64,000 nt of DNA, from positions 16,136,501-16,200,500 of the forward strand of contig JAUIMM010000115.1 in the NCBI GenBank assembly GCA_031769625.1, read 5' to 3'. The stretch is from Taudactylus pleione. Lineage: Eukaryota; Chordata; Amphibia; Anura; Myobatrachidae. A program made the translations under genes and the position numbers. The notes under the pieces are model-generated. The model was given only the letters and a program-made list of their open reading frames with translations, was not told where the DNA came from and ran no database searches. Positions 1 through 11,027 of the stretch are shown here, one piece after another (position 1 is the first letter of the stretch; each line of letters begins with the position of its first letter).

Positions 1-338
1 TGGGTGTGTATAATTAACAAAGCAGCATCATCGACCACGTCACTTGGTTGTCTTTTAGCCTGAACTGCTCGCAGTGATTGCGGGAAGTAAAACCTGCCAC
101 AAGCACTGCGAGTAGTTCAGATGCCTTTTGATGTACTCGATTAATCTAATAACTAGTGGAGATGATGTATGATGCGAACGGCCAAGGGGCATCTTTACAA
201 AATAGCGAGCGCATGTTTCATTCGCTCGCTCAGACATAGAGGCGTCAACAGACCGCAAAGAGCGAGTGCTAATTTAAATAGCCAGTCCCGTTTTCTGAAC
301 GACCGTTCGCAAATAGCATCCGGCTCTGAATCAGGCCC
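1..338 (-). mobile_element. Harbinger-type MITE, cut by the window edge
   Basis: The segment ends with a terminal inverted repeat reading GGCTCTGAATCAGGCCC (322-338). Read in reverse it matches the first third of the complete MITE at 10426-11024, including shared blocks around the words gaggcgt-aacagaccgca and tactcgattaatctaata. Its other end lies outside the window. It has no coding capacity; similarity is imperfect, so it is an old copy. Confidence 0.75.
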
Positions 339-1068
339 TATGTTAAAAAAACTTCAGGCTATAATACAGTCTGTAAGTCTAGCACAAATGGTCAGTAGGT
401 CAAGGACCACCCATGTGGCCTTGTGCCCTGGGTGATAATCAGCTGTTCTTTTGCAGGTGTGTTCGTTGACTGCTGTGTTGCCCCCAACAAGTGGAGTCAA
501 TAGGCATTGCCTCATTTGCCAAGTGGGAAATCCATGACTGCTCACTCATTTAGGGAGAGCACATATGCATGTATCTGTGAGGAGCCACAAGGATGTCACA
601 GTTTAATAACATAGAACTGAAACACTCAGAATTAATAACCAGATATTTATAGCATAGGAATAACCATAAAAGGTTTAAAAAATAATAATTTATTTATCAA
701 TGAGTTTTATGGTACATTTCTGTTCTGTTTTGGACAAACGTGTTTAAATAAATATAATATAATAAATAGTTTTCACTATAACAGACAGTCAGTATGCAGC
801 TAAATATCAAATTGATACAAATAAAATCATACAGCATCAAAAAATAAGATACATAAAATCATATAGACCAAAAAAATAAAATAAAAATCGAACATAATAC
901 GATAAAATATTTCTCACTAGTAGGTAAAAGATTGAATAGATTTATATATTTTTTTTGTTACCAACTGATTATCTAATACCAGAAAGCATATCCTGTGTGT
1001 GATGATAAATATTACAGAATGTACAGTTGGCAAGGGGTTAGGATGGTATTCAGGTTAGAACAGTCTGT
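339..1068. other. AT-rich non-coding stretch
   Basis: No open frame with codon-like character and no recognisable repeat end is seen here. The part from 600 to 960 is strongly A+T rich. Confidence 0.5.
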
Positions 1069-1512
1069 GGGGGAGATGTATCATCGGCGACATCGCCGAT
1101 GCGGTACATCCCCCCCGACTTTGCGTACATACCGCGGTTAATTACCGCGGTATGTACCAAGAATATCGCAAAGAACAGCTCTCTCGATGAGAGCTATCCT
1201 TTGCGATGCTGCCGGGCAGAGGGACTTCCGGGTTTAACACCCAGAAGTCCTGCTGCGCATGCGCAGAAGGACGTGGGCCGCAGGGGCTCATGGGAGGGAT
1301 CCGTTCGGATCCCTCCCAGCCCCGAGCATCGCACTAAGAAGCCCATAGGCTTCTATTGGGTAAAGCCACCTGAAGGTGGCATTACCTAGCAACACGAAGC
1401 AGCAGAATGCAGTGCATTCTGCTGCTTAATACATACGGGGAATGCGGTAAAACCCCCGAAAACTGCATTTTCGGGAAATTTACCGCATTTTCGCCGATGA
1501 TACATCTCCCCC
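1069..1512. mobile_element. 444-bp MITE with TGT target duplication
   Basis: Terminal inverted repeats start GGGGGAGATGTATCATCGGC at the left and mirror this at the right. Both ends are flanked by TGT (1066-1068 and 1513-1515). Three-base duplications and the palindromic interior suit a non-autonomous PIF/Harbinger-type element. The open frames across it are not convincing genes. Confidence 0.85.
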
Positions 1513-1739
1513 TGTATTCTATCTCCTATTTGCATGCACTAGCAGCTGAAGATCATTTTAATATATAAACACATTTAGTGGTGCTGTCACCAACATTTAA
1601 AAGCTAATAGAGTTTATAAGTCTACTCTATCATTTCTTATTGACTAGAGTAAGGAGTAATCACAACAAGAGGTCAGCCAGGATGAGAGAAGCACAGCATG
1701 GGTGTAATTAGATATTTGAATGCCCCATAGCAAATGTTT

Positions 1740-1819
1740 GTAAGAGACCCCTAGGTACCACCCTAAGCTCTGGGCCCCATAGCAGCTGCATCCCTTGCAC
1801 CTATGGTAGTTACGCCCTT
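1740..1819 (-). mobile_element. hAT-like terminal fragment
   Basis: On the minus strand this begins GGGCGTAACTACCATAGGTG and runs into a GGGGCCC block, a layout typical of the ends of non-autonomous hAT elements (CAGGGGCGTAACTACC). A related, more worn piece lies at about 4508-4556. No partner end or 8-bp duplication was found. Confidence 0.5.
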
Positions 1820-1984
1820 ACTTGCATCATCACTCTGGTGAGACTACAAAGCCGGGGCTTAGGAGATGGCAGTGTTGGGCAACCAGGTTAACACAGGTAA
1901 TGTTGGAGTTTGTAGACCGGATAGCAGTTCCAGTGCCCCCTGTCCCTGCACTCCCTGTTCCTTATTTTCCATACAGAGGCTGTG

Positions 1985-2500
1985 CTGCAGACGCGCCTGG
2001 GCTACCTTCCCAAGGTGGTGTCACACTTCCCCATAAATCAAGAAATTGTGGTACCTGCTTTCCAGACTTCGGATTCTTCTCAGCCAGAAGCTTCCTTGGA
2101 TGTGATAAGGGCTCCCTGGCTTTATGTCAAAAGGACCAAAGATATTCGCAAGTTAGATTCTCTGTTAATCTTATATGACGTTCATAAGAGGGGCTGGCCG
2201 GCTACTAAGCAGACCTTGGCCCACTGGCTCTGCTTCACCATTCACCAGACTTACTCCTTGGCAAACCTTCCTACCCCTGACGTGGTGACAGCCCATTCCA
2301 CCTGGTCAGTGGGGACTTCTTGGGAAGCGCGTTGTGGGGCTTCCTCTGAGCAGCTGTGTAAGGCTGCCACATGGTTGTCTGCTCATACTATCATCCGCTT
2401 TTACACCTTTGATACTTTTGCATCCTCGGATGCCGCCTTAGGGTGTTCTGTGCTCACTGCAGCTCAGGAGCGTCCCCCACCAAAGGGGCCAGCTTTATGA
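1985..2500 (+). pseudogene. DIRS-type tyrosine recombinase, C-terminal relic
   Basis: About 170 codons stay open and resemble the C-terminal half of the tyrosine recombinase of DIRS-like retrotransposons, the enzyme that inserts their circular cDNA without making target duplications. Visible family marks are the stretch VTAHST (here followed by W where an arginine is usual), then TSWE, then CKAATW, and a terminal FYTFD holding the likely nucleophilic tyrosine. The N-terminal half with the first catalytic arginine, and the Gag, RT and RNase H genes, are missing. The H-x-x-R box reads HSTW, so the catalytic arginine appears lost. The start is arbitrary because upstream sequence is not recognisable. 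Confidence 0.75.
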
Positions 2501-2739
2501 CATCCCAGTGTCATCCCTGTGCCCCCTATGGAGTCGAAGAAAGAGACATAAGTCTCATTTTCTTCCTTAACTAGGGGCACAGGACACCCACCCTGACGCA
2601 CCTGACTGCCGGGATGTGTTTCCATCGTGACTTGTCCGGGGTTAAATTCCATGGTTTATATAATTCTGTGTGTGTGCCAGACTTTCTTCTCCTTGCTCCT
2701 GCCATGGGCTTGTAAACTTAAATGAGGTAGTAATATGGT
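2501..2739 (+). other. Probable DIRS 3' flank
   Basis: The sequence directly after the recombinase frame includes gtgccccctatggagtcgaa followed by gaaagagac. A similar phrase recurs at about 3670-3695 (gtgcccctattgagacaaag), so both may be terminal parts of the same DIRS family. No gene is seen. Confidence 0.35.
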
Positions 2740-2834
2740 GGTTGCTCAGATCAACCTAATAGTTTTTCACAGGTGCTTGTAAAGGGAGGGGTTTACTCTA
2801 GACTAGAAAAAAAGTAAAAAATGTTCCCTCCAGC
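2740..2834 (+). repeat. Direct repeat, first copy (about 95 bp)
   Basis: This block (starting gtggttgctcagatcaacct) recurs at 3151-3245 with a handful of differences. After both copies follows a shared segment beginning acttgaatactac. The two copies lie about 411 bp apart and look like two members of one MITE family. Confidence 0.7.
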
Positions 2835-3150
2835 AGACTTGAATACTACGTGATAATAGATATTCAGAGATCTTTGTTGCATATATTTGCAAATACATGG
2901 TTAAGCACCGGGCCGCATCAAGGCTTCTTTGTACCGGCGTCCATAACGCTACATGATAATGGCACCCACTTTGGGTCATATAATTGCATACTGTTGTGCC
3001 ACATAATAACAGCACATACATAGATATATCTAAGTTGAGAGCCGACTCACTTGAAGGTACCCCAGAGACCTCCAAATAGCACTACAGGAACCAGCACACT
3101 CTCCCAATGCTGGTCCCATCCATGCCTCTCAGAACAGCAATACAAAATAG

Positions 3151-3245
3151 TGGTTGCTTAGATCAACCTAATAGTTTTTCACAGGTGCTTGTAAAGGGAG
3201 GGGATTACTCTAGGCTAGAAAAAAAGAAAAAATTGTTCCCTCCAG
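3151..3245 (+). repeat. Direct repeat, second copy
   Basis: Second copy of the 2740-2834 block. Here it continues into the left arm of the palindrome at about 3216-3532. Confidence 0.7.
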
Positions 3246-3532
3246 GACACTGCAAAAAAAAAAAAAAAAACAGCAAGAAGACTTGAATACTACATGATAA
3301 TACACATTCAGAGATCATTGTTGCATATTTTTTGCAAATACCTGGTTAAGCACTACAGTATGCAACTATATAACTCAAAGAGGGTGTTATTATTATGTAG
3401 GGTTAACCATGTACTGTATTTGCAAATACTGTATATGCAACAAAGATCTTTGAATGTCTATTATCATGTAGTATTCAAATCTTCTTGCTGTTTTTTTTGT
3501 AGTGTGTTGTAGGGAGCATTTTTTTTCTAAAC
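3216..3532. mobile_element. Long imperfect palindrome (foldback MITE)
   Basis: The left arm runs from ctctaggctagaaaaaaag through cagcaagaagacttgaatac. The right arm returns gtattcaaatcttcttgctg and then gtagggagcattttttttct. The arms match over more than 100 bases with gaps, around a loop near 3370-3400. No coding capacity and no clear target duplication were found. Confidence 0.6.
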
Positions 3533-3925
3533 GAAACCAGTGGCTGGGGGCTGGGTATAGGCTGAAGACCCCTGGTATAAAGGATAGGGAGCCTAGGTGT
3601 GTGGGCAATTTTAATTACCTATTTGGTGCCCAGACTCTCCTCTCCAGGCTATACCCCAGTGTCAGCTCTGTGCCCCTATTGAGACAAAGAAAGAGACTTC
3701 ACAGATGGTTTTCAGATTCTTTTTCTAAAGATGTTGCTATTCAGGACCTTACTGGAAGATGTAATCCAAAGTCCATATCAGTAGTCGTTATCCAAAGTTG
3801 CTTAAATGAAGCAGGAACTATTCAGAATGCATCAATGTAGGACAAATGTCACCATAAATGGCTGCCAGTAGCTGGGCATCCTTTATATAGGGCTGTGACC
3901 TGCATTGTGACATCATAATGCATTA

Positions 3926-4369
3926 TACAATCGGGAAACCGGCTGCCTTAATACCGACAGCCGGCTTCCTGACGGTCATATCCCGGTGAGGGTGAAATGC
4001 GGTGGACAGCCGCAGGGGGGAGGGTTAGGTTTAGGGCACCCGGGGGGACTTAGGGTTAGGCACCCTCCTGGGAGGGTTAGGGTTAGGCTAGGGGAGGGAA
4101 GGTTAGGGTTAGGCACCCCCGGGGGGACTTATGTTTAGGCAGCGGGGAAGCGGGGGGATTAGGGTTAGGCACTTGGGGTGGAGATTAGGGTTAGGCACCC
4201 CTAAGGAGGGTTAGGGGGTTAGGTTAGGTTAGTTTATGCTTACCTTAGCGACGATCGGGATTTCCAGTGCTGTCGGGATTCCGCTGCCGGGAATTCTGCT
4301 TTTGTCGACCAGGCACTGCTGGGAATCGAACCATGCGGCTGGCGGTATTTCATACCGATTCCCATAACA
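3926..4369 (-). mobile_element. TTAGGG-rich interspersed element
   Basis: The core (about 4015-4240) is a degenerate array in which TTAGGG/GGTTAGG words alternate with GC-rich spacers such as caccccc and ggggggac. The flank from about 4240 matches, in reverse, the sequence at 32495-32640, so this is a dispersed repeat family and not a telomere. On the minus strand the flank carries GGTTCGATTCC (4322-4332), a perfect match to the RNA polymerase III B-box consensus. I do not see a convincing A box. Boundaries are approximate. Confidence 0.6.
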
Positions 4370-6317
4370 CATGCAGGCAGCAGCTAGAGATGGCTCTAGC
4401 TTAGATCATCTCTGGGCACAGATGTGAAGCAGCAGCACTCTGGTGAGAGCTGAAAAGCCGGGGCTCAGTAGATGGCAGTTTTAATCTATGACCGGACTCC
4501 AGAGGTGTCCCGGGCCCCGTTGCAGCCCCATTCTCTGCACCTACTATAGCTATGCCTGTGAATTGCAGCTGGTCTGCCAAAGACTGGAAGATTATGTACA
4601 GTGACACAATCCTTTAAGTAGATTGTTTTAGAAGATGTAGATCTGAGATCTGTTGCAAAATTAGACTGTTGTGGAGGCATATATTGGGTGTTAAATCTGC
4701 ATCCAGATCTCCAGTAGGATTGTGTCAACAGTCTGGTCTGTTGTTGGATCCCTGGAGGATTGGACAAGTGTGTACTCAACTTAAGTCATGCATCCTCATG
4801 TCAGATTAATAATTTGCTTTATCCATTTTTTTTTAATTAAAAACTCCAGATATAATGGAACGAGGTGTCTGAATGGGAAGGGTGACAGGCTAAAAGTTTT
4901 TCTATAGTACTTTACTAAACATGTTCAGTGTTATTCAGTTTCTTTTTCTAAGAATGTTGCTGTTGAGGACCTTATTGGAAGATGTAATACAAAATCCATA
5001 TCAGTAGTTGTTATCCAAAGTCGCCTAAATAAAGCGGGAAATATTCAGAAAATATCAATGTACTGTAGGACAAATTGTCACCATAAAATGTCTGCCAGTA
5101 GTAACCCTGTGGGTTGTTTATATCTGATGATGCACTGGTGAATGCAGTGATGAGATTAACCCTTTGTAGATGAGATACACCAATAGTCATGGGAGTTGAG
5201 TCCTCAGAACTGCACAACCAGTATACACTAACAGAGTCATAACCAAAATCTACTGAAGGAGAGTTCAGAGACTCCAAAAGCACAGCTGATCTGCCTAAGT
5301 CCGAGATAACCCCATGTTCTGATAATAAAGATCCTGGTACTAAAGGTACTGTACTGTACATCATCACCTCTCCTATTATTCTGGATTATATTATAACCAA
5401 TCTACTACACTGCCGAACATTGAGGAAGCAACAAATAGGACCCCTGAGCACACCTGTGGCATGCGTGCCCGAAAAGAGGGTGCAGCCTTTTCCCCGGTAG
5501 GACATGCCCCTGCAGTATGACATTTTGGGGCATGACCGCTTTTCACTGCCCCATTTTCACATCACACTGGGGGCGAGTCCAACACCCCGGCAGCTGGTGG
5601 ACTACCCCCAGCCTCCTCCCTGCACTAAATGGATGTTGCACGGGATCCATTCACCTTTACCAGCACTGCTGTTCTCTGCATAGCAGAGTAGCGGCAGTGA
5701 CAGTGTCTCCCAACCTCCTGGGGTACACCGCGGCATGCGGGTGAAACAACGGGACAGTGCCTGAAAAGCGTCCCTGTCCTGCTTAACTTGGGACAGTTGG
5801 GAGGTATGTATTAATGCTAAACAGCACTGCAAAAGTTAATTATTTAATGCAAGGGACTTTTGGTTAATTTGCCAGCCAACAGTATACAGTAATTGGGCCC
5901 CAATATGTACACTAGGACCCTACTAGTAACACAGGTTTTCTATATAGAACCAGGCCTTTTTACCAAAGTAACCAATACTGTATTGTCTGCTAAACAATGA
6001 TTCTAAAATAAGGAAGAATTATTTTTAAGGAGCATGCATAGTTAGAGTGTTGCTGAATGTGAAGTTCCAAAATTTTTGGAAGTATTATTAATTAGATACC
6101 CTATTGAAGAAGCCGCTATAGATTGATTATAGTGCTTAGTAACCCTCCCCACCTGCTCACAAAAGCTCTTTATGCGCATTCAGCTCTCCGTGTCAGTACA
6201 ACTCTACTGCGCCTCTTCAATATTGATACTGTATGTACTGACAGTAAATTATATTACCACAAAATGATCACACCACAAGCACATTTTAAAGGTGGATTGT
6301 GGTAAATATGCCCCATA
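4370..6317. other. Non-coding, worn repeat fragments
   Basis: No gene is supported. The segment 4432-4556 resembles 1740-1905 (shared agccggggctnagnagatgg and a GGGCCCC block), probably a decayed hAT-related repeat. The segment 5400-5810 ends with gggacagttgggaggtatgt and looks like another dispersed repeat, but I cannot name it. Confidence 0.4.
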
Positions 6318-6757
6318 GGGGCCTATTCATCATCACTTAATTTTCACAAAAGCAGGTGAAAATACACATTTCACCTACAATTGTGAAAATTAAGTTATCG
6401 GGCCATTCATCAAGCAGGTAAAGCAGGAGATATCACAGATATCTCCTACTTACTTTCCTTTTGCGGAATGGCCCGCTGTCCCCATACACTAGTATGGGGA
6501 AAGTAGTCATCAAGCACCGAAAATACAATATTTTTCAGAGCTTGACTGCGGGAGCATTCACCATCTGATGATGGTGAATGCTCCTGCTACCAGATCACAA
6601 CCCGCTCCTTCCATATGGGAAGAAGGTCCGGGTTGCGAAAAGGGATCCTTTCAGATCCCTCCGCCCCTGTCCGGCTCCTTCCGCCAGATGTCGTGGCTCT
6701 TGTGCACATGCGTGACCTGTAGGTCATGCATGAGCACTCCCCTCACTGGTCCGACAG
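6318..6757. mobile_element. MITE, left part only
   Basis: Starts GGGCCTATTCATCATCAC, like the element at 18335-19126. It contains short internal palindromes (for example at 6552-6586). The right end is absent: the sequence passes directly into the 3' LTR stump of the Gypsy element at 6759. Either the retrotransposon inserted here or a deletion joined them. Confidence 0.55.
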
Positions 6758-6758
6758 T

Positions 6759-6789
6759 AACAGGCAAGCTGTGAGTGCAGCTTGTAACA
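6759..6789 (-). repeat. 3' LTR stump of the chromodomain Gypsy
   Basis: Only the first 31 bases of the LTR remain, matching 12169-12199. On the minus strand it is preceded by a purine run AAGGGGGGTAC (6787-6797), the expected polypurine tract that primes plus-strand DNA synthesis. Confidence 0.65.
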
Positions 6790-6809
6790 GTACCCCCCTT
6801 GATGCAGGG

Positions 6810-7052
6810 TTAAGGAACCCGCAGATCCTGGTTTATCCAGAAATCTTTTGAAAAATAGTCTCTTGAGTCTGGGAGCATGAAGACCATCCTCCGGGACACA
6901 GAAATGTTCCTCTGGGCCATACCCTTCCCAATGAACGAGAAAGTACAATTTGCCTCCAGAATCCTCTCCACAACATATTCCTGTTGACCTTGGACGATAA
7001 CTGGAGAATGCTTAGCTTTAAATCTGGATGAGAAGAAGACTGGTTTCAACAA
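6810..7052 (-). pseudogene. Integrase C-terminal chromodomain
   Basis: Two overlapping frames together show a chromodomain: EYVVERIL at its start, then LVHWEGYGPEE and HAPRL, with a frameshift between them. In chromoviruses this module follows the integrase core and directs insertion to marked chromatin. The first aromatic cage position and the W-x-GY signature are visible. The frameshift breaks it. Confidence 0.75.
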
Positions 7053-8100
7053 ATAATAGTGAAGGGTGTTATTAATTCATAATGACCTGGGCACAAGAAG
7101 CTTGAAGGCAACTGGATTAACTTGATCGAGGATACGAAATGGACCAATAAATTTAGGACCCAGATTCTGAGTAGGCTGTCGAAGTCTAATATTCTTTGTA
7201 GAATGCAAAACCAAGTCACCTTTCTTAAATGTACAGGAGCTCCGATGTTTGTCAGCAGACTCTTTGGAATGGAGAGCAATCTTCTGAAGATTGGATTTAA
7301 CTTTGTTCCAAATTTGACGTAGTCGGGAAACAGAAGGTGCTGCTGACTGATTGGAATCAAAGGAGTTGGCTCTTGGATCTTGTCCTGTGACACAAGCAAA
7401 AGGTGAAACAGCTGATGCAGAATGAGAAGAATTAATAAAAGCGAATTCAGCAAGCGGTAGATGAGACACCCAGTCATTATGATGCTTGGAAACATAACAG
7501 CACAAGTATTGTTCCACAGATTGACTAGCACATTCTGTTTGGCCATTGGACTGTGGATGATATCCTGAAGAAAGGCTGAGATGAATATCCAAGGAAGAAC
7601 AGAAAGATCTCCAAAATTGAGCCACAAATTGCATACCACGGTTTGAAACAATGTCAACAGGTAACCCATGAAGACAAAAAATGTGCTGAAGAAACAAGTG
7701 GGACAGTTCATTGGCAGATGGTAGTTTGGTTAGTGGAATAAAAAGAACCATTTTGCTAAATCGGTCCACGACAGTCCAAATGACTGAACATTGAGAGGAG
7801 ACCGGGAGTTCAACAATAAAGTCCTTACAGTAGCTGTGTGTGTCCATGGTCTTGATGGAATAGAAAGAGGCAGCAACAAACCAGACGGAGCTGTTTGATG
7901 TGCTTTGTTGCAAGCACAGACCTCACAAGCAAGGAAACATTTGCAAACATCCTTTTTGAGAGATGGCCACAAAACAGAACGAGCCAGCACTTCAGAAGTT
8001 TTACTGATGCCAGGATGACCAAAAGCTCGTTTAGCATGGAAGTCCATTAACACTGATTTTATGAACCTTTTTGGAACAAAAAGGAGACTTGGAGGTTTGT
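7053..8100 (-). pseudogene. Gypsy integrase (zinc and DDE core), inactivated
   Basis: The zinc region with C-x2-C (CEVCACNK) lies at about 7900-7960 on the minus strand and is followed by an open DDE core (7077-7913). Core marks are VVDRFSKM (first Asp), IVSNRGMQF where SDRG is usual (second catalytic Asp replaced by Asn), and NGQTE (catalytic Glu kept). The GPF module (KFIGPFRILD) follows. A frameshift separates the zinc region from the core. The enzyme would insert the element's cDNA; the Asp to Asn change alone predicts loss of activity. Confidence 0.85.
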
Positions 8101-8249
8101 CTGGAGGTGATTCATTTTGACAGACTTGGATAGACTCAGCCAGACTCCGGGTGACAGCACAATGAGTCTGGGAATGAGGAACAATTGGTTCATCGGGACA
8201 TGTAACTTGCTGTTCAGGAATGAAGCTCCTAGAGAGTGCATCGGCCTTA

Positions 8250-9436
8250 ATGTTCTTAGATCCAGGATGAAAAGAAATGAGAAAATTGAAGCATGTAAAG
8301 AAGAGAGCCCAACAAGCTTGACGGGAATTCAGTCTTTTAGCAGTTTGAATATATACAAGGTTTTCATGATCAGTAAGCATTTTAATCTGAAGTTTAGCCC
8401 CCTTCAAGCCAATGCTTCTAATCTTCAAATGCCCACTTAATTGCCAGTAACTCTCGGTTGCCCACATCATAGTTACGTTCAGCAAAAGAGAACTTACGAG
8501 AAAAATACGCACATGGATGCAACTTATTTTCATTGGGATCCCTTTGAGAGAGTATAGCTCCAGCTCCAACTTCTGAGGCATCAACTTCGAGAATAAAAGG
8601 CAGATCTGGATTAGGATGTCAGAGTACAGGCTCCTGAGTGAATGCGGCCTTTAAGGCTTCAAAAGCTTGAACAGCTTTAGGTGTCCAGTTACCAGTGTCA
8701 GCACCTTTCTTAGTAAGTTCAACAATTGGAGAAACAATGGTGGAAAAGTCTTTAATAAATCTTCTATAGTAATTGGCAAAACTCAAAAAATGCTCTATAG
8801 CCTTCAAAAGAAGTTGGTTGAACCCAGTCCAAAACAGCCTTGACTTTGTCGGGATCCATAGAGAAACCTTTGGAGGAAATATTGTAGCCTAAAAATGAAA
8901 CTTGATTGACAGGAAATTCATATTTCTCCCACAGTTTCTGTAAAACTTGTCGAACATGATGATAATGCTGAGACACAGACTGAGAAAAAGTAAGAATATT
9001 GTCAAGATAAACCATGAAAAATTTCCCCTAGAATTCTCGAAGGACGTCATTGATAAGGTCTTGGAAGACTGCTGGGGCATTGGCCAATCCAAAGGGCATA
9101 ACAAGATTTTCATAATGTCCCGCATGAGTACTAAAGGCTGTCTTCCACTCGTTGCCTTTTCTAATTCTTATGAGATTGTAAGCACCTCGGTGATCGATTT
9201 TAGAAAAAATTGTGGCCTGAGGTAATTGATCAAACAAGACTGAGATGAGTGGAAGAGGATAAGATTTTTGATGGTGATTTAATTTAATCCTCTAAAATCA
9301 ATAGAAGAACACAGGGATCCATCTTTTTTTGAACAAAGAAAAAAACAGCCCCAACTGAAGACTTGGAGGGATGAAGAAAACCACTGGCAAGGGTATCCTC
9401 GATATACTCTTTCATAGCTTGCAGGAAGGTTTAATT
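8250..9436 (-). pseudogene. Gypsy reverse transcriptase and RNase H, inactivated
   Basis: RT segments appear in several frames: YIEDTLASGFLHPS and VFFFVQKKDGS near 9330-9432, then AYNLIRI and [13 protein letters not shown] (9028-9237), and YLDNILTFS (about 8985-9010) where YLDD is usual, so the second Asp of the active site is changed. The linker FLGYNISSKGF follows. RNase H (8250-8618) shows the C-terminal part LSRSFIPEQ and the acidic start region. Together these would copy the RNA genome and degrade it. Several frameshifts and the YLDN change make it a pseudogene. Confidence 0.85.
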
Positions 9437-9437
9437 C

Positions 9438-10083
9438 TCATTTACGTTCACGGATACGTCGATCAATTCTTATAGCAAGCTGAATTAGATTATCCAAAGA
9501 CTGAGGCGGAGAGTGCTGAACAAGAATATCCTTAATAGCTTCAGACAGGCCCAGGTGATACTGACTGTGAAGAGACGGATCATTCCAACCAGAGTCTGTA
9601 GCCCATCGTCGAAATTCCGAGGAATAATCCTCCGCAGCTTTTAGTCCCTGTTTAAGAGAATACAATTTTGACTCTGCCAGTGCAACTTTATCCGGATCGT
9701 CATAAATCAAACCCATAGCCACAAAGAAAGAATCGACTTGATTGAAGGGCTGCATGAGTTGCATGGAGAGCGAAGGATCAAGTCTGTGGATCTCCTTGGA
9801 GTAATGAAATCACCAGACCAACTCGCTGACATTCTGTCCCAGAAGATACAGGACGCCACTTAAAATATAATTTGCAACTCTCCCAAAAGTTCAGAAATAA
9901 TTTACGATCCCCTGTAAACCGATCCGGTAAATAAATTTTGGGTTCTTTAAAAGTAGATGACGAAACAGGTGAATACACTTCTTCCACACGTAGAGAAAGT
10001 TCTTGAACTTTTTGTGTCAGAACCTGTATCTGGGCTGCCAGTATCTGTGCGGATCCCTGGATTTGCTCCATGCTAAGCTCCAA
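9438..10083 (-). pseudogene. Gypsy Gag, truncated
   Basis: A coiled N-terminus (MELSMEQIQGSAQILAAQIQ) leads to a capsid-like region with PDRFTGDRKLFLNFWESC and, after a break near 9770, LAESKLYSLKQG and LHSQYHLGLSEAIKD. This is the sushi-ichi/RTL-type Gag pattern. The frame stops at 9438 and joins RT sequence at once, so the zinc knuckle and protease are gone. Gag would build the particle; here it is incomplete. Confidence 0.8.
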
Positions 10084-10425
10084 GTCAATATATATTTGGC
10101 TGATTATAATGTTATGATTCTATGGTTTGAGTAGGAGCAAAAACAAAGAAAGTATATAAAAATATAACCTTTTTTTTAATCCATTTGCAGACAAATTAAT
10201 AAGCAACAGAGTAGTTAGCTTGAGTCCCAAGCACAGTCAAGATATCAATAATATACTGTTGCACTGTGTTATAATGGCAGAAATGAAATGCAATATTCAA
10301 AGAACAGTTCTGACAAATAAAGAAATGGAATCCAAAGTATTTTAGTCTTGCAGGCCTATAACGAGACACCTGAATAATGGTGAACGATGTGGCATGTAGC
10401 CAATTATATGAAATGAAGAAATAAA

Positions 10426-11024
10426 GGCCCTCATTCAGAGCCACTCGCTATTTGCGGTCATTCGTTCTAAAACTAGGGGTGGCTATTCAAATGAACCGTT
10501 CGCTGTTTGCGGTCTGTTCACGCCTCTAGGTCTGAACGAGCGAACAAAACTTGCGTTCGTTTTTTGGAAAAATACGCCCCCTGGCCGCTCGCATCCTACG
10601 TCATGTCCGCTATTTATTAGATTAATCGAGTACATCGACCAGCGTATGAACTGCTCGCTATTCTTGGGGTTGGTGTTTGCTACCACAATTTTGCGAGCAG
10701 TTCTGACTATAAAATAACCCAGTGACATGGTCCATGACGCTGCTGTTTTAAATATGCACACCCATAAAACGCCCGTTTTGACCTTTAAGCACGCCTGCGT
10801 TCTGATTTCCACTCCCCATTTTCAAGCACCTTCCCCTGTTACCACCCACATACGCCTCTTTCTGTCACTCAAAATAGCAGGCATTCGCTATTTTGCGAGC
10901 ACATGAATTTCGGCCGCACTGACTGGTTAGCGCATGCGTATAACGATCCGTACGCATGCGCAGTTGGCCTAACATCGCTCGGAACGAACGAGCGGCCGCT
11001 TACGAGTGGCTCTGAATCAGGCCC
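10426..11024. mobile_element. 599-bp Harbinger-type MITE in the LTR
   Basis: Ends are GGCCCTCATTCAGAGCCAC and, mirrored, GGGCCTGATTCAGAGCCAC, flanked by AAA on both sides (10423-10425 and 11025-11027). These ends match those of the 7.7-kb Harbinger element at 23454-31142. It inserted after the Gypsy element and is a related copy of the fragment at 1-338. Confidence 0.85.
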
Positions 11025-11027
11025 AAA

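Noticed and set aside
2464..2652. Minus-strand small gene behind the DIRS relic
   Set aside because: Antisense shadow of a repeat tail; no domain.
4015..4240. True telomere or ancestral telomere fusion
   Set aside because: The repeats are degenerate and spaced, and the same flank occurs in a second copy at 32.5 kb, so it is a dispersed element.
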